The notes: a model not told the origin generated them from the letters alone. A stretch of DNA of 64,000 nt from Diphasiastrum complanatum (GCA_029204225.1 CM055092.1:67838810-67902809); one strand, 5' to 3'; counted from the stretch's first letter, positions 10,961-21,944 are shown. Program-made: numbers and translations.

Positions 10961-13411
10961 ATCCATTGCTTGGATCCACTCCTCTTCTTTCCTTGCTTGA
11001 TCTACACTTGTAGGATCATCCAAAGAGGTTAGGAAAGCAACATAATTTTCAAAAACTACTTGCTTACCCTTTTAATCATATGTGAGCCTTGAAGGTACTT
11101 GTCTTTCTCTTGATGTTCTCCTTGGCTTTTGACTTGATGAAGGTCCGTCATCACCACCATCCAAAGTAGAATCCTTCTCATCAACATCAAGAATGTTAGA
11201 TCCATCTACTTTACCATCAATCATGCTTGAAGACACATTTGGAATGTTTCCCTCATCAAAAATGACATCTCTACCAACAATCACTTTGTTAGTAGAAGGA
11301 ATGTAAACCTTGTAGGCTTTACTCACCTCACTATATACAGCAAAAATAGCTCTTCTTGAAGATGGATCCTCCTTGGTCCTATCATCAAGAGTAATGTTGA
11401 CATAGCATGTGCATCCAAAGGTTCTTAGAAAGTTGACACTCGGCCTCCTCTTGAATAGCATCTCAAAAGGTGTCTTTCCATCCAAAATTGCACTCGACCA
11501 CCTATTGTACAAGAAATTGGCACACAACAAAGCTTGATCCCAAAATGGTTTGTCAAGATTAGCACTTAACCTCATAGTTTTAGCACTTTCACATAAAGTT
11601 CTATTCTTCCTTTCAGCCACTCCATTTTGTTGTGGAGTCCTTGATGTTGTATACTCCCTCTTGATCCCATGCTCATCACAAAAGGCCTTGAACTTGTTAG
11701 ATATGTACTCACCACCATTGTCACCTCTCAAGCACTTGATCTTTGTGGAGAATTGGTTCTCTCTTGCATTCTTGAACTTGACAAAGACATCATACACTTC
11801 ATCCTTGCTCTTTAGTAGATAGATCCAACAAAATCTACTAAAATCATCAATGAATGTTACATACATCTTAGCTGCACTATTGCTAATTGTAGTAAATCCA
11901 TGAATATCCGAATGTACAAGTTGAAAAGACTTTGTAGATCTAGAAATAGATCTAGTATAAGGTAGTCTATGTGACTTAGACAAAGCACAAGACTCACAAA
12001 CATTCTTGTCATTACTTAAGGAACTTGGAAGACCAATCACAACCTTCTTCCTTGCCATTACCTCCAATGACTTGAAGTTGAGATGTTCCATCCTTTTCTA
12101 CCAAACCTCTTGAATAGAAATTTGCTCCCTTGCAACACATCCAACTTGGTTAGCAATAACACAAGCACCAAGTTTGAACAACTTCCCTTGTCTATTACCT
12201 TTTCTAATCAAGACATCCTTCCTTTTGATCAAACAAGCATCTCCATCAAACTCCACCTTGAGGCCCTTACTTAGCATTTGACTCACACTAAGCAGATTCT
12301 TGGTAATAGATGGAATAAACAAGACATCCTCCAAATGAACATTCCTATTTTCAGAGAGAAAATTAGGAATTGTGCCAATCCCTTTGATTGCACACTCACC
12401 GTCATTGGCCTTGTAGATCACCCTCTTGTCATCTCCATATGCCAACAAAGAAGTGAAGTACTCTTTGTGAAAGGTCATGTGTGAACTTGCTCCACTATCA
12501 ATCCACCAAGGATCTAGATCTCCATCATTAGCAAGCATACATGAAGACATCACAAAAGCATCATCATTTGCATCTTGCACATCCAAACCATCCTCATCAA
12601 GAGTAAGATTACCTTGCTTGTCTCCTTGATCTCTCTTCTTCTTGTAGCACTCACTTGCAAAGTGTCCTTTGATGCCACAATTGAAGCACTTGAGCTTTGA
12701 TCTATCCTTCTTTTTGCCACTTGAAGAAGCATCCACTTGATCTTGCCCTTTAGACCACTTGCTTTTGGTTTTGCCCTTGAATTTGCCCTTTGTGAACATA
12801 GCATCCTCTTGAAGTGTCGATGTAGATCCACCTCTTGCTTGAAGCCTATATTTCTCATTGATCAAGATCTCTTGAAGATCCATCAAACTTGGCAAAGTCT
12901 TTTGAATAGCAATACTTTGAACAATGTTAGCATGAGCATCTAACAAGCCAATAAGAATCACTTGAATAAGCTCTCCTTCCTTAATGCTTTCATCTATGCA
13001 AGCTAACTCATCATTCAATGCTTTCATTCTAAAAAAAAAAGTACTTGGAATTTCTTCATTCTTTTGCAAACAAGAAAAGATTTGTCTTCTTAGAGTCAAC
13101 ACTCTAGAAGTAGACTTGGATTCATAAAGCTTCTTCAATGAATTCCAAGCTTCCAAAGATGATGTGCACTTACCAACTTCCTTGAGAAGTTCATTGGTAA
13201 CATTCATCTTTATCATGTGTAGAGCCTTCTTGACCCTCTTGTCATACCTCAATTGATCTTGTTGTGTTGCTGGTCTCTCCTCCAAACCTACAACAATATC
13301 CAAAACATCATTCATCTCAAGAAGTGACTCCATCCTCACTTTCCATAATGAATAGTTACTTGAGGTAAGCCTATCATTGGCTTCCAACATGACTCCAATT
13401 GAGGTTGCCAT
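10961..13411 (-). pseudogene. Copia B1 gag-protease-integrase polyprotein
   Basis: Starts MATSIGVMLEANDRL at 13,411 and runs in one frame with stops at about 12,097 and 11,072. Order: UBN2-type gag (WKVRMESLLEMNDVLD, SRVLTLRRQIF), CCHC knuckle CFNCGIKGHFASEC (about 12,650-12,690), protease WWIDSGASSHMTF (about 12,475-12,510), GAG-pre-integrase MEHLNFKSLE with CESCALSKSHRLPY, integrase core HSDIHG, RGDNGGEY and QQNGVAERKNR (D, D and E all present), and C-terminal YNRWSSAILDGKTPFEMLF and VGRDVIFDEG. The first stop replaces the HK of VWHKRMGHLNF kept in B2. Single stop codons in an otherwise clean frame suggest decay after a fairly recent active period. Confidence 0.92.
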
Positions 13412-13983
13412 GTAGCAATGTCCTGATCTTCTCTTTCAACCTGTTTCAATGCACAAATCACTCTTTTGAACAACAACAAATGCTTTCAAAAGAAATCACC
13501 AAGATTTGAAACTATCTCACAAATTCTCTTCTAGCACTTATCCAAGCAAATCAACACATAGAATCATGGAATCTTGATCAACCTATGATCTATCCTCAAT
13601 CTAATGCCTTTTGCCACTTCCTAAGATTGAAACACACTCAAATGAAGTCCAGCAACCTCACTATCTAGAGATCCAATCAAAATAAGGGTTTTGACAAAAT
13701 CACAAAAAATTGACTATTCCAAATCTACATGCAAATGCTGAAAATTTGATATGCAATCTATAAGCCACCACTTAGGCTGAACCAATAATCCAAAAATCGG
13801 CCAAATCTAGTATGTGGATTCAAAGATAGGAATTGAACAAGTATATTGACCTATTTAGTGTTTTGATCTACAAAAGCAAAAAATCCGCTTTTGGTGTAGA
13901 ATCCTCTCTAGCATGTTCTAGACTTGATATCTTCACCAAATCATTGATAGATATGATTTCCTCCTTCATAACCTGAAACACAA

Positions 13984-13995
13984 GTTGTGATACCA
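13984..13995 (-). promoter_or_regulatory. Copia B1 primer binding site
   Basis: On the minus strand TGGTATCACAAC immediately follows the 5' LTR. It differs from the TGGTATCAGAGC of B2 in three bases, so it is a mutated initiator-Met tRNA site. Confidence 0.85.
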
Positions 13996-14645
13996 TGTGA
14001 AAGATTTTAGATCCTTAAGATCCAATCTACTTGAATGATCTTTGGTTAGAAAGATAAATACACTACCAATTTCACCAATGTAGAAAAATCAGCATCTACA
14101 CACAATTTGAGATGCAAACACTAATAGAACTTGATAAAACTTGAATGAAATGATTATGTACTATTGTTGTCCATACAAAACCAGCAAGATACTGTATTTC
14201 ACACATGTGGATCCAAAAATAGCAAATATAGATCATTCTAAACATAGAATTGCAAGCAATCACCAAGATAGTGCACCAATGGATAGTAGAACCCAAGAGA
14301 ACCATGTATAAGCATGAAATGAGATAGAGAAGAGAGAATATGACTCTCTCCACGAGCTACATCCTTTTATAGCAGGTCCAAACCCTATTTGGCCACTTGG
14401 CTTTCCCACCAAAATGCTAACTCTACCAATTTTGGGTCTAGATTCAATGTACCCAACTTATTCAAATTGAATCTACTCAAAATCGCATTCTATCTTTCCC
14501 ACACTTTCAGAAAGTGTTTATTCAAATGAAATTTAGACTAATGAACTTTGAAAAGTCAACCTCTAAGTCTAAAACAAGTTTTGGCCTCAATATGCCAAAT
14601 ATGAAAATATTGCAAAATGTGATGAAACTAGTTGAATCTTTCACA
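13996..14645 (-). repeat. Copia B1 5' LTR
   Basis: 650 bases, TGTGAAAGATT at the left and TTCACA at the right on the plus strand. Carries TTCACACATGTGG (14,199-14,210), and a TATA-like TATAAAAGG on the minus strand. Partner of 8,629-9,277. Confidence 0.95.
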
Positions 14646-15610
14646 TGAGGTACAAAAGGAGAGCTAGACTAGCATTACATTGCCTAAAAATGAATGTTAG
14701 TAATGAACTTCTAAAGGAAGTGGCATCTTGTACCTCGGTCAAGTAGGCATGTGACTACCTTAAAGGGATTTATGAATCCAAAAATACCTCTAGAGTGCTT
14801 ATGATTAGAAATAAAGTTCTTCAAAGCATTAGAGGGAGTGATGAGAGTGCTCAAGAGTATGTCTTGAGAATAAGATCTCACAACAAAGAACTTTCCATCA
14901 TTTGTGGGGGTATTCATGATGATGAACCTGTTCAAATCACTTAATGGTGTTGGAGATGAGTTCTTCAATCTTGTACAAAGCTTTGCTATTCAAGATGCAC
15001 TACCTTCCATTGACAAGCTCCATAGTGTGCTTGTGGCCGAAGAGAGTAGGATCTTTCATGTCAAGCAAAGTTTGGATCCTTGAAGTTGCATGATGGTGAT
15101 GAGAAGGCCAACTTCTCAAGCAAAGGAAAGGAAAAGTCAAAGAAAAGGATTCAACAAAAGGAGACCAAAATTGATGATCAATCATCAAGCTCCAAAGGTG
15201 GAAAGAAGAACAAAGCCAAACTCAAATCCTTCTTTTGTGGAAAGAAGGAGCACTTTGCAGCCAAGTGTTACAAGAAAAAGAATACACAAGGAGAGAGCAA
15301 ACAAGCCAACCTCACTCTCGAGGAAGATGAGGATGAAGTGGATTCATCCTTAATGGCTTCTACATCAACATCCAATAGCTACTCCAATGACACATGGTGG
15401 ATTGATAGTGGGGCTAGTTCTCACATGACATTCCAAAGGGATTTTTTCTCAAATCTTGTATATTTTGTAGGTTGTAAAAAGTCTATTCTAACAGTAAGTG
15501 ATCAAGAATGTAGAATAGATGGAGTGGGAACTATTCCCTTAAGTCTTGGATCCTCTAAAAGAGTAGATCTTGATTATGTACTCTACGTTCCTACACTCAT
15601 TTGTTAAGTG
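14646..15610 (+). pseudogene. Copia A gag and protease, 3' part
   Basis: Resumes Copia A after B1: RYKRRARLALHCLKMNVSNELLKEV, then SRVLMIRNKVLQSI and SAQEYVLRI, with in-frame stops (one near 14,744) and shifts around 14,950. From 15,080 a clean frame holds a lysine-rich stretch, a defective zinc knuckle (SFFCGKKEHFAAKCYKKK, the first Cys replaced) and a protease with WWIDSGASSHMTFQRDFF and YVLYVPTLIC. The frame ends at 15,607 and the pre-integrase continues in another frame, so gag-pol is broken. Confidence 0.9.
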
Positions 15611-16739
15611 TAGGACAATTGATGGATGATGGCTTAGATGTCCATTTTAAACAAGGTGTTTGTTCCATAATGATGAATAATACTTGCATTGGAAAGGGAT
15701 TCAAGCAAGGAAGGCCTTTTAAGCTAGATGCTGATGGTTTTCTTGGAAGTGTGAACATGGTGAAGGAGGAGCTCAATCAAGTGGAGCTTTGGGCCACCCC
15801 AACTTCAAATCTATGGAGATGCTATGGACCAAGGATCTTGCTCTCGGCCTTCCAAAGACACTCTCAAAGTGTGGAAAAAGATGTGAAGCTTGTAGCCTCT
15901 CAAAGGCACACAAGCTACCTTTTGACATCTCTTCCACTAGATCTACAAAAGCATTAGATCTTATTCATAGTGATGTGCACTCTTTTTCTCAAGAATCTAA
16001 TGGAGGTGCATCTATGTATGTATCTTTTATTGATGATTACTCTAGATACACTTGGATTGAACTTTTGGATTTCAAAAGTAAAGTGTTTGAAGCTTTTGTT
16101 AAGCTCAAAACTCTAGTTGAAAATCAACTTGATGCTATAATTAAAGTATTGAGGAGTGATAATGGTGGAGAGTATATCTCTACCAAGATGATAGAGTTTT
16201 GTATATCCAATGGCATTAAGAGAGAACTTACATGTACTTATAGTCCTCAACAAAATGGAATAGCCGAGAGGATGAATAGAACACTATGTGACTGTGCTAA
16301 GGCTTTAACGTTAGATGCATCTCTACCTAAGTCCTTTTGGGGAGAGGCTATTATTTGTGCAACTTATTTGTGTAATAGATTGCCATGTAAGCCCATTGGA
16401 GGCATAACATCTTATGAGGCTCTATTTTGTAGGAAGCCGAATCTTAAAGATCTAAGAATTTTCATATCTACTTGCTATGTTTTTCAAGCATTAGATACAA
16501 GAAAAAAAGATGATCCTACTTCTATAAAGGGGATCTTTGTTGGTTATGCTGAAAATAGCAAAGGATATAGAGTCTATAATCCAATCACTAAAAAGATTTT
16601 AGCAAGTAGAGATGTTACTTTTGATGAAGGTAATTACTACAAGTTGAATGAGAAAGCTTCTAATCCATCTTATGTCAAGGATATTGTAAGGTTTGAGGAG
16701 GAGTCTCTCTCTCTCTCTCTCCAAGTAGCGACCAAATAG
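15611..16739 (+). pseudogene. Copia A pre-integrase and integrase
   Basis: LSVGQLMDDGLDVHF and the pre-integrase lie in one frame (15,601-15,800) and the rest in another (15,789-16,739), so a frameshift lies near 15,790. Integrase shows MGHPNFKSMEML, CEACSLSKAHKLPF, HSDVHS, DDYSRYTWIELL, RSDNGGEYIS and YSPQQNGIAERMNRTL (D, D, E preserved), then IKGIFVGYAENSKGYRVYNP and SRDVTFDEG. It stops in a CT microsatellite at 16,700-16,722 where the IN-RT linker should be; RT and RNase H are lost and Gypsy sequence follows. Confidence 0.9.
16700..16722 (+). repeat. (CT)n microsatellite in pol linker
   Basis: A CT run inside the integrase C-terminal frame gives SLSLSLQ. It marks the break between Copia A and the Gypsy-like sequence. 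Copia E has a much longer GA/CT run in the same linker. Confidence 0.85.
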
Positions 16740-16878
16740 TCCGGGGAAGGTGCTCGGGCCTCCTAAACTTCTCGCTGTTTGGGCTTTCTTTCTCTGTCTC
16801 CCTCTTCTTCGTGCTATGTAGGTGAAGGCGGAGTTGACACTCCTAGCGTTTGGACCCTATAATACATTGATGACACAA
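16723..16878 (+). repeat. End of a Gypsy-type LTR
   Basis: A GC-richer block ending ACATTGATGACACAACA directly before a Gypsy-type primer region. The upstream half of the LTR is missing or unrecognised; no partner LTR was found. Confidence 0.45.
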
Positions 16879-16900
16879 CAATGGCGTCATTGTCGGGGAG
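16879..16900 (+). promoter_or_regulatory. Gypsy primer binding region
   Basis: TGGCGTCATTGTCGGGGA matches the TGGCGCCGTTGCCGGGGA that follows the 5' LTR of plant Athila/Tat-like Gypsy elements, with three changes. A similar site occurs at 30,370. Confidence 0.7.
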
Positions 16901-17137
16901 CGCCACACACTCGTCTCGTCGCATAATAGTCGTCTTGCATCTCTTCTCTCTTCTTTTTCCACAATTTTCACCAAAAAAAAAAATTGAATTTTTAAGTTGT
17001 TAAAGCTAGTTTAGTGTGGATTAGGAGTTAGATTTGTTGTTTATTTTGTGATTTCTTGCCGTTTTTATGAGACTTTGTCCTTTTTTGTGTTTTTTTGCTT
17101 GTACAAAAAGTAAATTAAAAACTAAAAATTGGTAAAG
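16901..17137. other. Gypsy leader
   Basis: T-rich untranslated leader after the primer region. No coding frame. Confidence 0.45.
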
Positions 17138-17512
17138 AACCTAAGCCTCGCTGATGAGCGACTCTATCTTTTAGATAGCCTCCTCCCACGACTGTGACGG
17201 TTCTATTCTCCAAAAATTACAAAACTAAAATTGGAAAAGAACCTAAGCTCGCTGGTGAGCGACTCTATCTTTCAGATAGCCTCTTCCCACGACTGCGACA
17301 GTTCTATTTTTTCAAAAAAAATAAATTTGGAAAAGAACCTAAGCCTTGCTGGTGAGAGACTCTATCTTTCAGATAGCCTCTTCTCACGACTGCGACAGTT
17401 CTATTTCTTTAGAAAAAAAATCGAAAAATATCTCAACCTTGTTGGTGAGCGACTTTATCTTTTAGCCTCTTCCCACGACTGCGATGGTTCTGTTTCCTCA
17501 AAAAAAAAAAAC
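17138..17512 (+). repeat. Four-copy minisatellite (~96 bp unit)
   Basis: Four tandem units starting near 17,138, 17,239, 17,335 and 17,430. Shared core: GAACCTAAGC, then GCTGGTGAGCGACTCTATCT, TTCAGATAGCCTCTTC and CACGACTGCGACAGTTCTAT, followed by an A-rich spacer. The core is better conserved than the spacers. It lies in the Gypsy leader. Confidence 0.9.
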
Positions 17513-18050
17513 TGAAAAAAAAGATTGTAAAGAAAAAAAAATCATAAAAAATAAAGATAAAAGACCGTAATATATATTTTTAAATCGTAAATAAAAAGTC
17601 CTTCAAGAAAACTATAAAATTTAAAAAGAAAGACCATAAATAATAATAATAATAATCGTAAAAGAAAAAAAATCGTAAAAGAAAAAAAAATTAAAAAAAA
17701 TAGGATCGTAAAAAAAAATTACAATAATTTTAATTTTAGCCCAAGCTTATTTGATGAGTGATCTCCATATCAGTTACCATCCATCCTTCATTTTCATTTT
17801 TCTTGTCCATCTCCATTCAATCTTCCATCCGCTCTCTCATCTATTAGATTCATTTCTATATTACTTTTCCATTCTTATTGATCAATCTTTTTACTTATTC
17901 TTTTCTTTTCTTCTTCTTTTTACTCAAAAAAAAAAACAACAACTGGGACACCATAGTTTGCAACCCTTGAAGCAATTATGTACATTACAAAAACACTGTA
18001 TTCCAACCATGACTACCAAGTTTGTGAAATAGCTAGATTTCAGATGTGTC
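17513..18050 (+). other. A-rich leader and unassigned frame
   Basis: A-rich tract with repeated AATCGTAAA words (17,520-17,740), then a T-rich tract. A 66-codon frame at 17,978-18,178 (starting MYITKTLYSNHD) matches no known family. Possibly Gypsy gag leader, not proven. Confidence 0.3.
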
Positions 18051-18053
18051 CTA

Positions 18054-18530
18054 ATGAGACAAATCACCAATACACCATGCGAATGTTCGATTTAGTAAAA
18101 TATATTGATCTACTGAATCTAGAGTCCATAGAGGAGTATTTGCAAAGGCAAGTGCAGGGGGTGACGAAAGTAATATAGATAAACCACAAAATGAATTGTC
18201 ATTCAAAATTGATTCTACCTTTACATTTACAAAATCATTTAAATCATTTCCTAGAACAGGAGGTGTGGAACTAATATCTATGGGGGTAGGAGGAGACGAA
18301 GATTTTGAAGGAGGAAGAGATTTATTAGGAGAGAAAGATCTAGCAGGAGAAGTTAATAATGAAGTTCTGGGAGGAGAAGAAGGAGACTTAGGAGAAGACT
18401 TGGGAGGAGATTCCCTAGCAGATAGAATCTCATTTAGAGGAGATAGCTTTGAAAAGTCCCTCGCTTTATTAAGAGGGTCATGAGACCTCCTCTTATTTGA
18501 AACACTCCCGCTCTGTATACGAATAACAAG
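18054..18530 (-). pseudogene. Ser/Pro-rich open frame behind H3-like domain
   Basis: A 159-codon minus-strand stretch without a stop (stops at 18,051 and 18,531) and without a Met. It encodes a low-complexity tail rich in SPPKSSPKSPSSPP- and SPNKSLPPSKSSSPP-type runs, then PVLGNDLNDFVNVKVES. It is in the same frame as the H3-like segment upstream (AKRVTIMPKD at 18,651-18,683), separated by two stops, so the two may once have been one protein. The opposite strand is also open (18,196-18,483) as a Gly/Asp/Glu-rich frame, but the shared frame with the histone-like part favours the minus strand. Confidence 0.4.
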
Positions 18531-18589
18531 TCAGAATGGTTGAGATTGCTTTCATTTTCTCCTCTTTGAGTCTTGTTTTAGAGGAGAAG

Positions 18590-18912
18590 AAACGAGTCTA
18601 AAGTACTCTGCAAATTTGTCATATGTGTCCCGTAGCCTGAACACAATGGTGAAATCCTTGGGCATGATGGTCACCCTCTTGGCATAGACAGCTGCAACAA
18701 CAGTATCTGAAAAATTTCACTTGGAAATTCTCATATGTAGTGTGCAGCTCCTCTATTGCCGTTACAGTCCATCTCACATCTGGAAAGACTTCTTGTAACC
18801 TATCTAATGGATCTCTGTATGTGAGCTTTTAAAATCAGAAGATTATTTTACAACCGGACGAGTATGGCAAAGACTTTCCCAATACGTTTCTTGAGTAGGC
18901 AATTGGTGCCTG
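18590..18912 (-). pseudogene. Histone H3-like fragment, truncated
   Basis: Minus-strand translation in two frames aligns with the histone H3 fold. AGTNCLLKKRIGKVFAILVRL (18,850-18,912) lines up with the H3 alphaN start (PGTVALREIR, then LLIRKL). DPLDRLQEVFPDVRW and TAIEELHTTYENFQV align with the FQRLVREI to ALQEAAEAYL region. AVYAKRVTIMPKDF aligns with the H3 C-terminal AIHAKRVTIMPKDI, ten residues identical. A stop near 18,850 and a frameshift near 18,710 break it. The N-terminal tail is missing because Copia B2 begins at 18,914. Histone H3 packages DNA in nucleosomes; this relic cannot. The downstream residues (FTIVFRLRD) differ from normal H3, so it was divergent or unusual before decay. 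Confidence 0.65.
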
Positions 18913-18913
18913 C

Positions 18914-19560
18914 TGTGAAATATTCAACTAGTTTCATCACATTTTGCAATATTTCCATATTTGGCATATTGAGGCCAAAACTTGTTTTAGACTTAGAGGT
19001 GACTTTTCAAAGTTCATTAGTCTAAATTTCTTTTGAATAAATACTTTTTGAAAGTGTGGGAAAGATAGAATGCAAGTTTGAGTAGATTCAATTTGAACAA
19101 ATTGGGTACATTGAATCTAGACCCAAAATTGGTAGGGTTAGCATTTTGGTGGAAAAGCCAAGTGGCCAAATAGGGTTTGGACTTGTTATAAAAGGATGTA
19201 ACTCATGGAAAGAGTAATCTTCTCTCTTCTCTATCTCATTTCATGCTTATACATGGTTCTCTTGGGTTCTACTATCCATTGGTGCACTATCTTGGTGATT
19301 GCTTGCAATTCTACATGTAAAATGATCTATATTTGCTATTTTTGGATCCACACGTGTGAAATACAATAGCTTGCTAGTTTTGTACGGATAGAAACAGTAC
19401 ATAATTGTTTCATTCAAGTTTGATCAAGTTCTATTAGTGTTTGCATCTCAAATTGTGTGTAGATGTTGATTTTCCTACATTGGTGAGATTGGTAGTGTAT
19501 CTCTTTCTAACCAAAGATCATTCAACTAGATTGGGTCTTAAGGATCTGAAATCTTTCACA
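18914..19560 (+). repeat. Copia B2 5' LTR
   Basis: 647 bases from TGTGAAATATTC to ATCTTTCACA. It is the reverse complement of the B1 LTRs. Contains CCACACGTGTGAA (19,348-19,360) and a TATA box. Confidence 0.95.
19187..19194 (+). promoter_or_regulatory. LTR TATA box
   Basis: TATAAAAG sits mid-LTR in GTTATAAAAGGATG, a context also found in reverse in B1. It is the probable core promoter of this Copia family. Confidence 0.6.
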
Positions 19561-19572
19561 TGGTATCAGAGC
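19561..19572 (+). promoter_or_regulatory. Copia B2 primer binding site
   Basis: TGGTATCAGAGC directly after the LTR, the standard initiator-Met tRNA complement of plant Copia elements. Confidence 0.95.
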
Positions 19573-20162
19573 TTGTGTTTCAGGTTATGAAGGAGAAAAT
19601 CAGATCTATCAATGATTTGGTGAAGATATCAAGTCTAAAGCATGCTAGAGAGGATTCTACACCAAAATCGAATTTTTTGCTTTTGTAGATTGGATCTTTT
19701 GTAGATCAAAACACTAAATAGGTCAATATACTTGTTCAATTCCTATTTTTGAATTCACATACTAGATTTGGCCGATTTTTGGATCATTGGTTCAGCCTAA
19801 GTGGTGGCTTATAGATTGTATATCAAATTTTCAGCATTTGCATATAGATTTGGAATAGTTAATTTTTTGTGATTTTGTCAAAACTCTAATTTTGATTGGA
19901 TCTCTTAATAGTGAGGTTGCTGGACTCTTCATTTGAGTGTGTTTTAATCTTAGGAAGTGGCAAAAGTCAGTAGATTGAGGATAGATCATAGGTTGATCAA
20001 GATTCCATGATTCTATGTGTTGATTTGTTTGGATAAGTGCTAGAAGAGAATTTGTGAGATAGTTTCAAATCTTGGTGATTTCTTTTGAAAGCATTTGTTG
20101 TTGTTCAAAGAAGTGCTTTGTGCATTGAAGCAGGTTGAAAGAGAAGATCAGGTCATTGCTAC

Positions 20163-20985
20163 ATGGCAACCTCAATTGGAGTCATGTTGGAAGCCAATGA
20201 TAGGCTTACCTCAAGTAACTATTCATTGTGGAAAGTAAGGATGGAGTCACTTCTTGAGATGAATGATGTTTTGGATATTGTTGTAGGCTTGGAAGAGAGA
20301 CCATCAACACAACAAGATCAATTGAGGTATGACAAGAGGGACAAGAAGGCTCTACACATGATAAAGATGAATGTTACCAATGAACTTCTCAAGGAAGTTG
20401 GTAAGTGCACATCATCTTTGGAAGCTTGGAATTCATTGAAGAAGATTTATGAATCCAAGTCTACTTCTAGAGTGTTGACTCTAAGAAGGCAAATATTTTC
20501 TTGTTTTCAAAAGAATGAAGAAAGTCCAAGTACTTTTGTTTTGAGAATGAAAGCATTGAATGATGAGTTAGCTTGCATAGATGAAAGCATTAAGGAAGGA
20601 GAGCTTATTAAAGTGATTCTAAATGGCTTGTTGGATGCTCATTCTAACATTGTTCAAAGTATTGCTATTCAAAAGACTTTGCCAAGTTTGATGGTTCTTC
20701 AAGAGATCTTGATCAATGAGGAATACATGCTTCAAGCAAGAGGTGAATCTACATTGACACTTTAAGAGGATGCTATGTTCACAAAGGGCAAAATCAAGGA
20801 AAAAATCAAAAGCAAGTGGTCTAAAGGGCAAAATCAAGTGGATGCTTCTTAAAGTGACAAAAAGAAGGATAGATCAAAGCTCAAGTGCTTCTATTGTGGC
20901 ATCAAAGGACACTTTGCAAGTGAGTGCTACAAGAAGAAGAGATATCAAGGAGACAAGCAAGGTAATCTTACTCTTGATGAGGATG
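20163..20985 (+). pseudogene. Copia B2 gag
   Basis: Starts MATSIGVMLEANDRL, nearly identical to B1 gag, and runs 200 codons to a TAA (20,763-20,765) that replaces the Gln of the TLQEDAMF found in B1. After this the homologous sequence continues in frame with a second stop near 20,850 and a zinc knuckle CFYCGIKGHFASEC (about 20,885-20,930). In B1 gag continues unbroken to the knuckle, so these are recent point losses in this copy. Confidence 0.9.
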
Positions 20986-20987
20986 GT

Positions 20988-21675
20988 TTGGATGTGCAAG
21001 GTGCAAATGATGATGATTTTATGATGTCTTCATGTATGCTTGCTAATGATGGAGATATAGATCCTTGGTGGATTGATAGTGGAGCAAGTTCACACATGAC
21101 CTTTCACAAAGAGTACTTCTCTTCTTTGTTGGCATATGGAGATAACAAGAGGGTGATCTACACGGCCAATGATGGTGAGTGTGCAATCAAAGGGATTGGC
21201 ACAATTCCTATTTCTCTCTCTACAAATAGGAATGTTCATTTGGAGGATGTCTTGTTTATTCCATCTATTACCAAGAATCTGCTTAGTGTGAGTCAAATGC
21301 TAAGTAAGGGCCTCAAGATGGAGTTTGATGGAGATGCTTGTTTGATTAAAATGAAGGATGTCTTGATTAGAAAAGGTAAAAGACAAGGAAAGTTGTTCAA
21401 ACTTGATGCTTATGTCATTGCTAACCAAGTTGGATGTGTTGCAATGGAACAAATTTCTATTCAAGAGGTTTGGCACAAAAGGATGGGACACCTCAACTTC
21501 AAATCATTGGAGGTAATGGCAAGGAAGAAGGTTGTGATTGGTCTTCCAAGTTCCTTAAGTAATGACAAGCATATTTGTGAGTCTTGTGCTTTGTCTAAGT
21601 CACATAGACTACCTTATACTAGATCTATTTCTAGATCTACAAAGCCTTTTCAACTTGTACATTCGGATATTCATG
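20988..21675 (+). pseudogene. Copia B2 protease and pre-integrase
   Basis: Open from 20,988 to the truncation: WWIDSGASSHMTFHKEYF (protease catalytic Asp), VLFIPSITKNLLSVSQML, VWHKRMGHLNFKSLEVM and CESCALSKSHRLPY, ending at VHSDIH, the first integrase Asp. The reading frame runs into unrelated sequence after 21,675, adding a short false tail to 21,719. This copy keeps the HK that is a stop codon in B1. Confidence 0.9.
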
Positions 21676-21707
21676 AAATATATCAACAATCACTTTATAG
21701 CCCTATT

Positions 21708-21944
21708 TTACAACCTTGAATTGGTATCTTTTAATGAAACTTTCAAGATGCGATCGATCATCTTACCAACCAAAAGTAAACTTTGTTGCAAACTAGGAAC
21801 ATACAATATATTCTCGATTACTTTGATCTGACCATCAAGGGTGCTTCTCACTTTTAGTGATATGCTACAGTGTGACTTCACCACCTTCCTTGCCTTGGGA
21901 ATGTTGGTCTCCAATCTGCTTTCTCCCCATGATATGACAAACAC
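21708..21944 (-). pseudogene. Copia protease/pre-integrase fragment
   Basis: Minus-strand frame with STLDGQIKVIENILYVPSLQ and LLVGKMID, the Copia sequence between protease and pre-integrase (ENVLYVPGLKKNLLSVGQL in other families). It belongs to a different family from B and flanks the broken end of B2. Confidence 0.6.

Larger units (their letters stand above)
8629..14645 (-). mobile_element. Copia B1, full-length LTR retrotransposon
   Basis: Bounded by LTRs at 8,629-9,277 and 13,996-14,645 and flanked by a perfect 5-bp target duplication TGAGG (8,624-8,628 and 14,646-14,650). It is inserted in the gag of Copia A. By eye the LTRs differ at about 30 of 650 positions, so the insertion is not recent. 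On the minus strand the order is 5' LTR, primer site, gag-protease-integrase in one frame with two stop codons, an unrelated 1.1-kb segment, RNase H, polypurine tract and 3' LTR. Reverse transcriptase is absent, so the copy is non-autonomous. Confidence 0.95.
18914..21675 (+). mobile_element. Copia B2, 3'-truncated
   Basis: Plus-strand relative of B1. It has a 5' LTR (18,914-19,560), intact primer site, leader, gag, protease and pre-integrase, then stops within the integrase at GATATTCATG (21,675), where sequence changes abruptly. The 3' half and 3' LTR are absent. It cuts the H3-like relic on its left. Confidence 0.92.

Noticed and set aside
11550-12943. Plus-strand frames within Copia B1
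   Set aside because: Antisense shadows of the gag-integrase frame.
17138-17512. CRISPR-like repeat-spacer array
   Set aside because: Only four units, spacers are A-rich and of one type, and it lies in a Gypsy leader.
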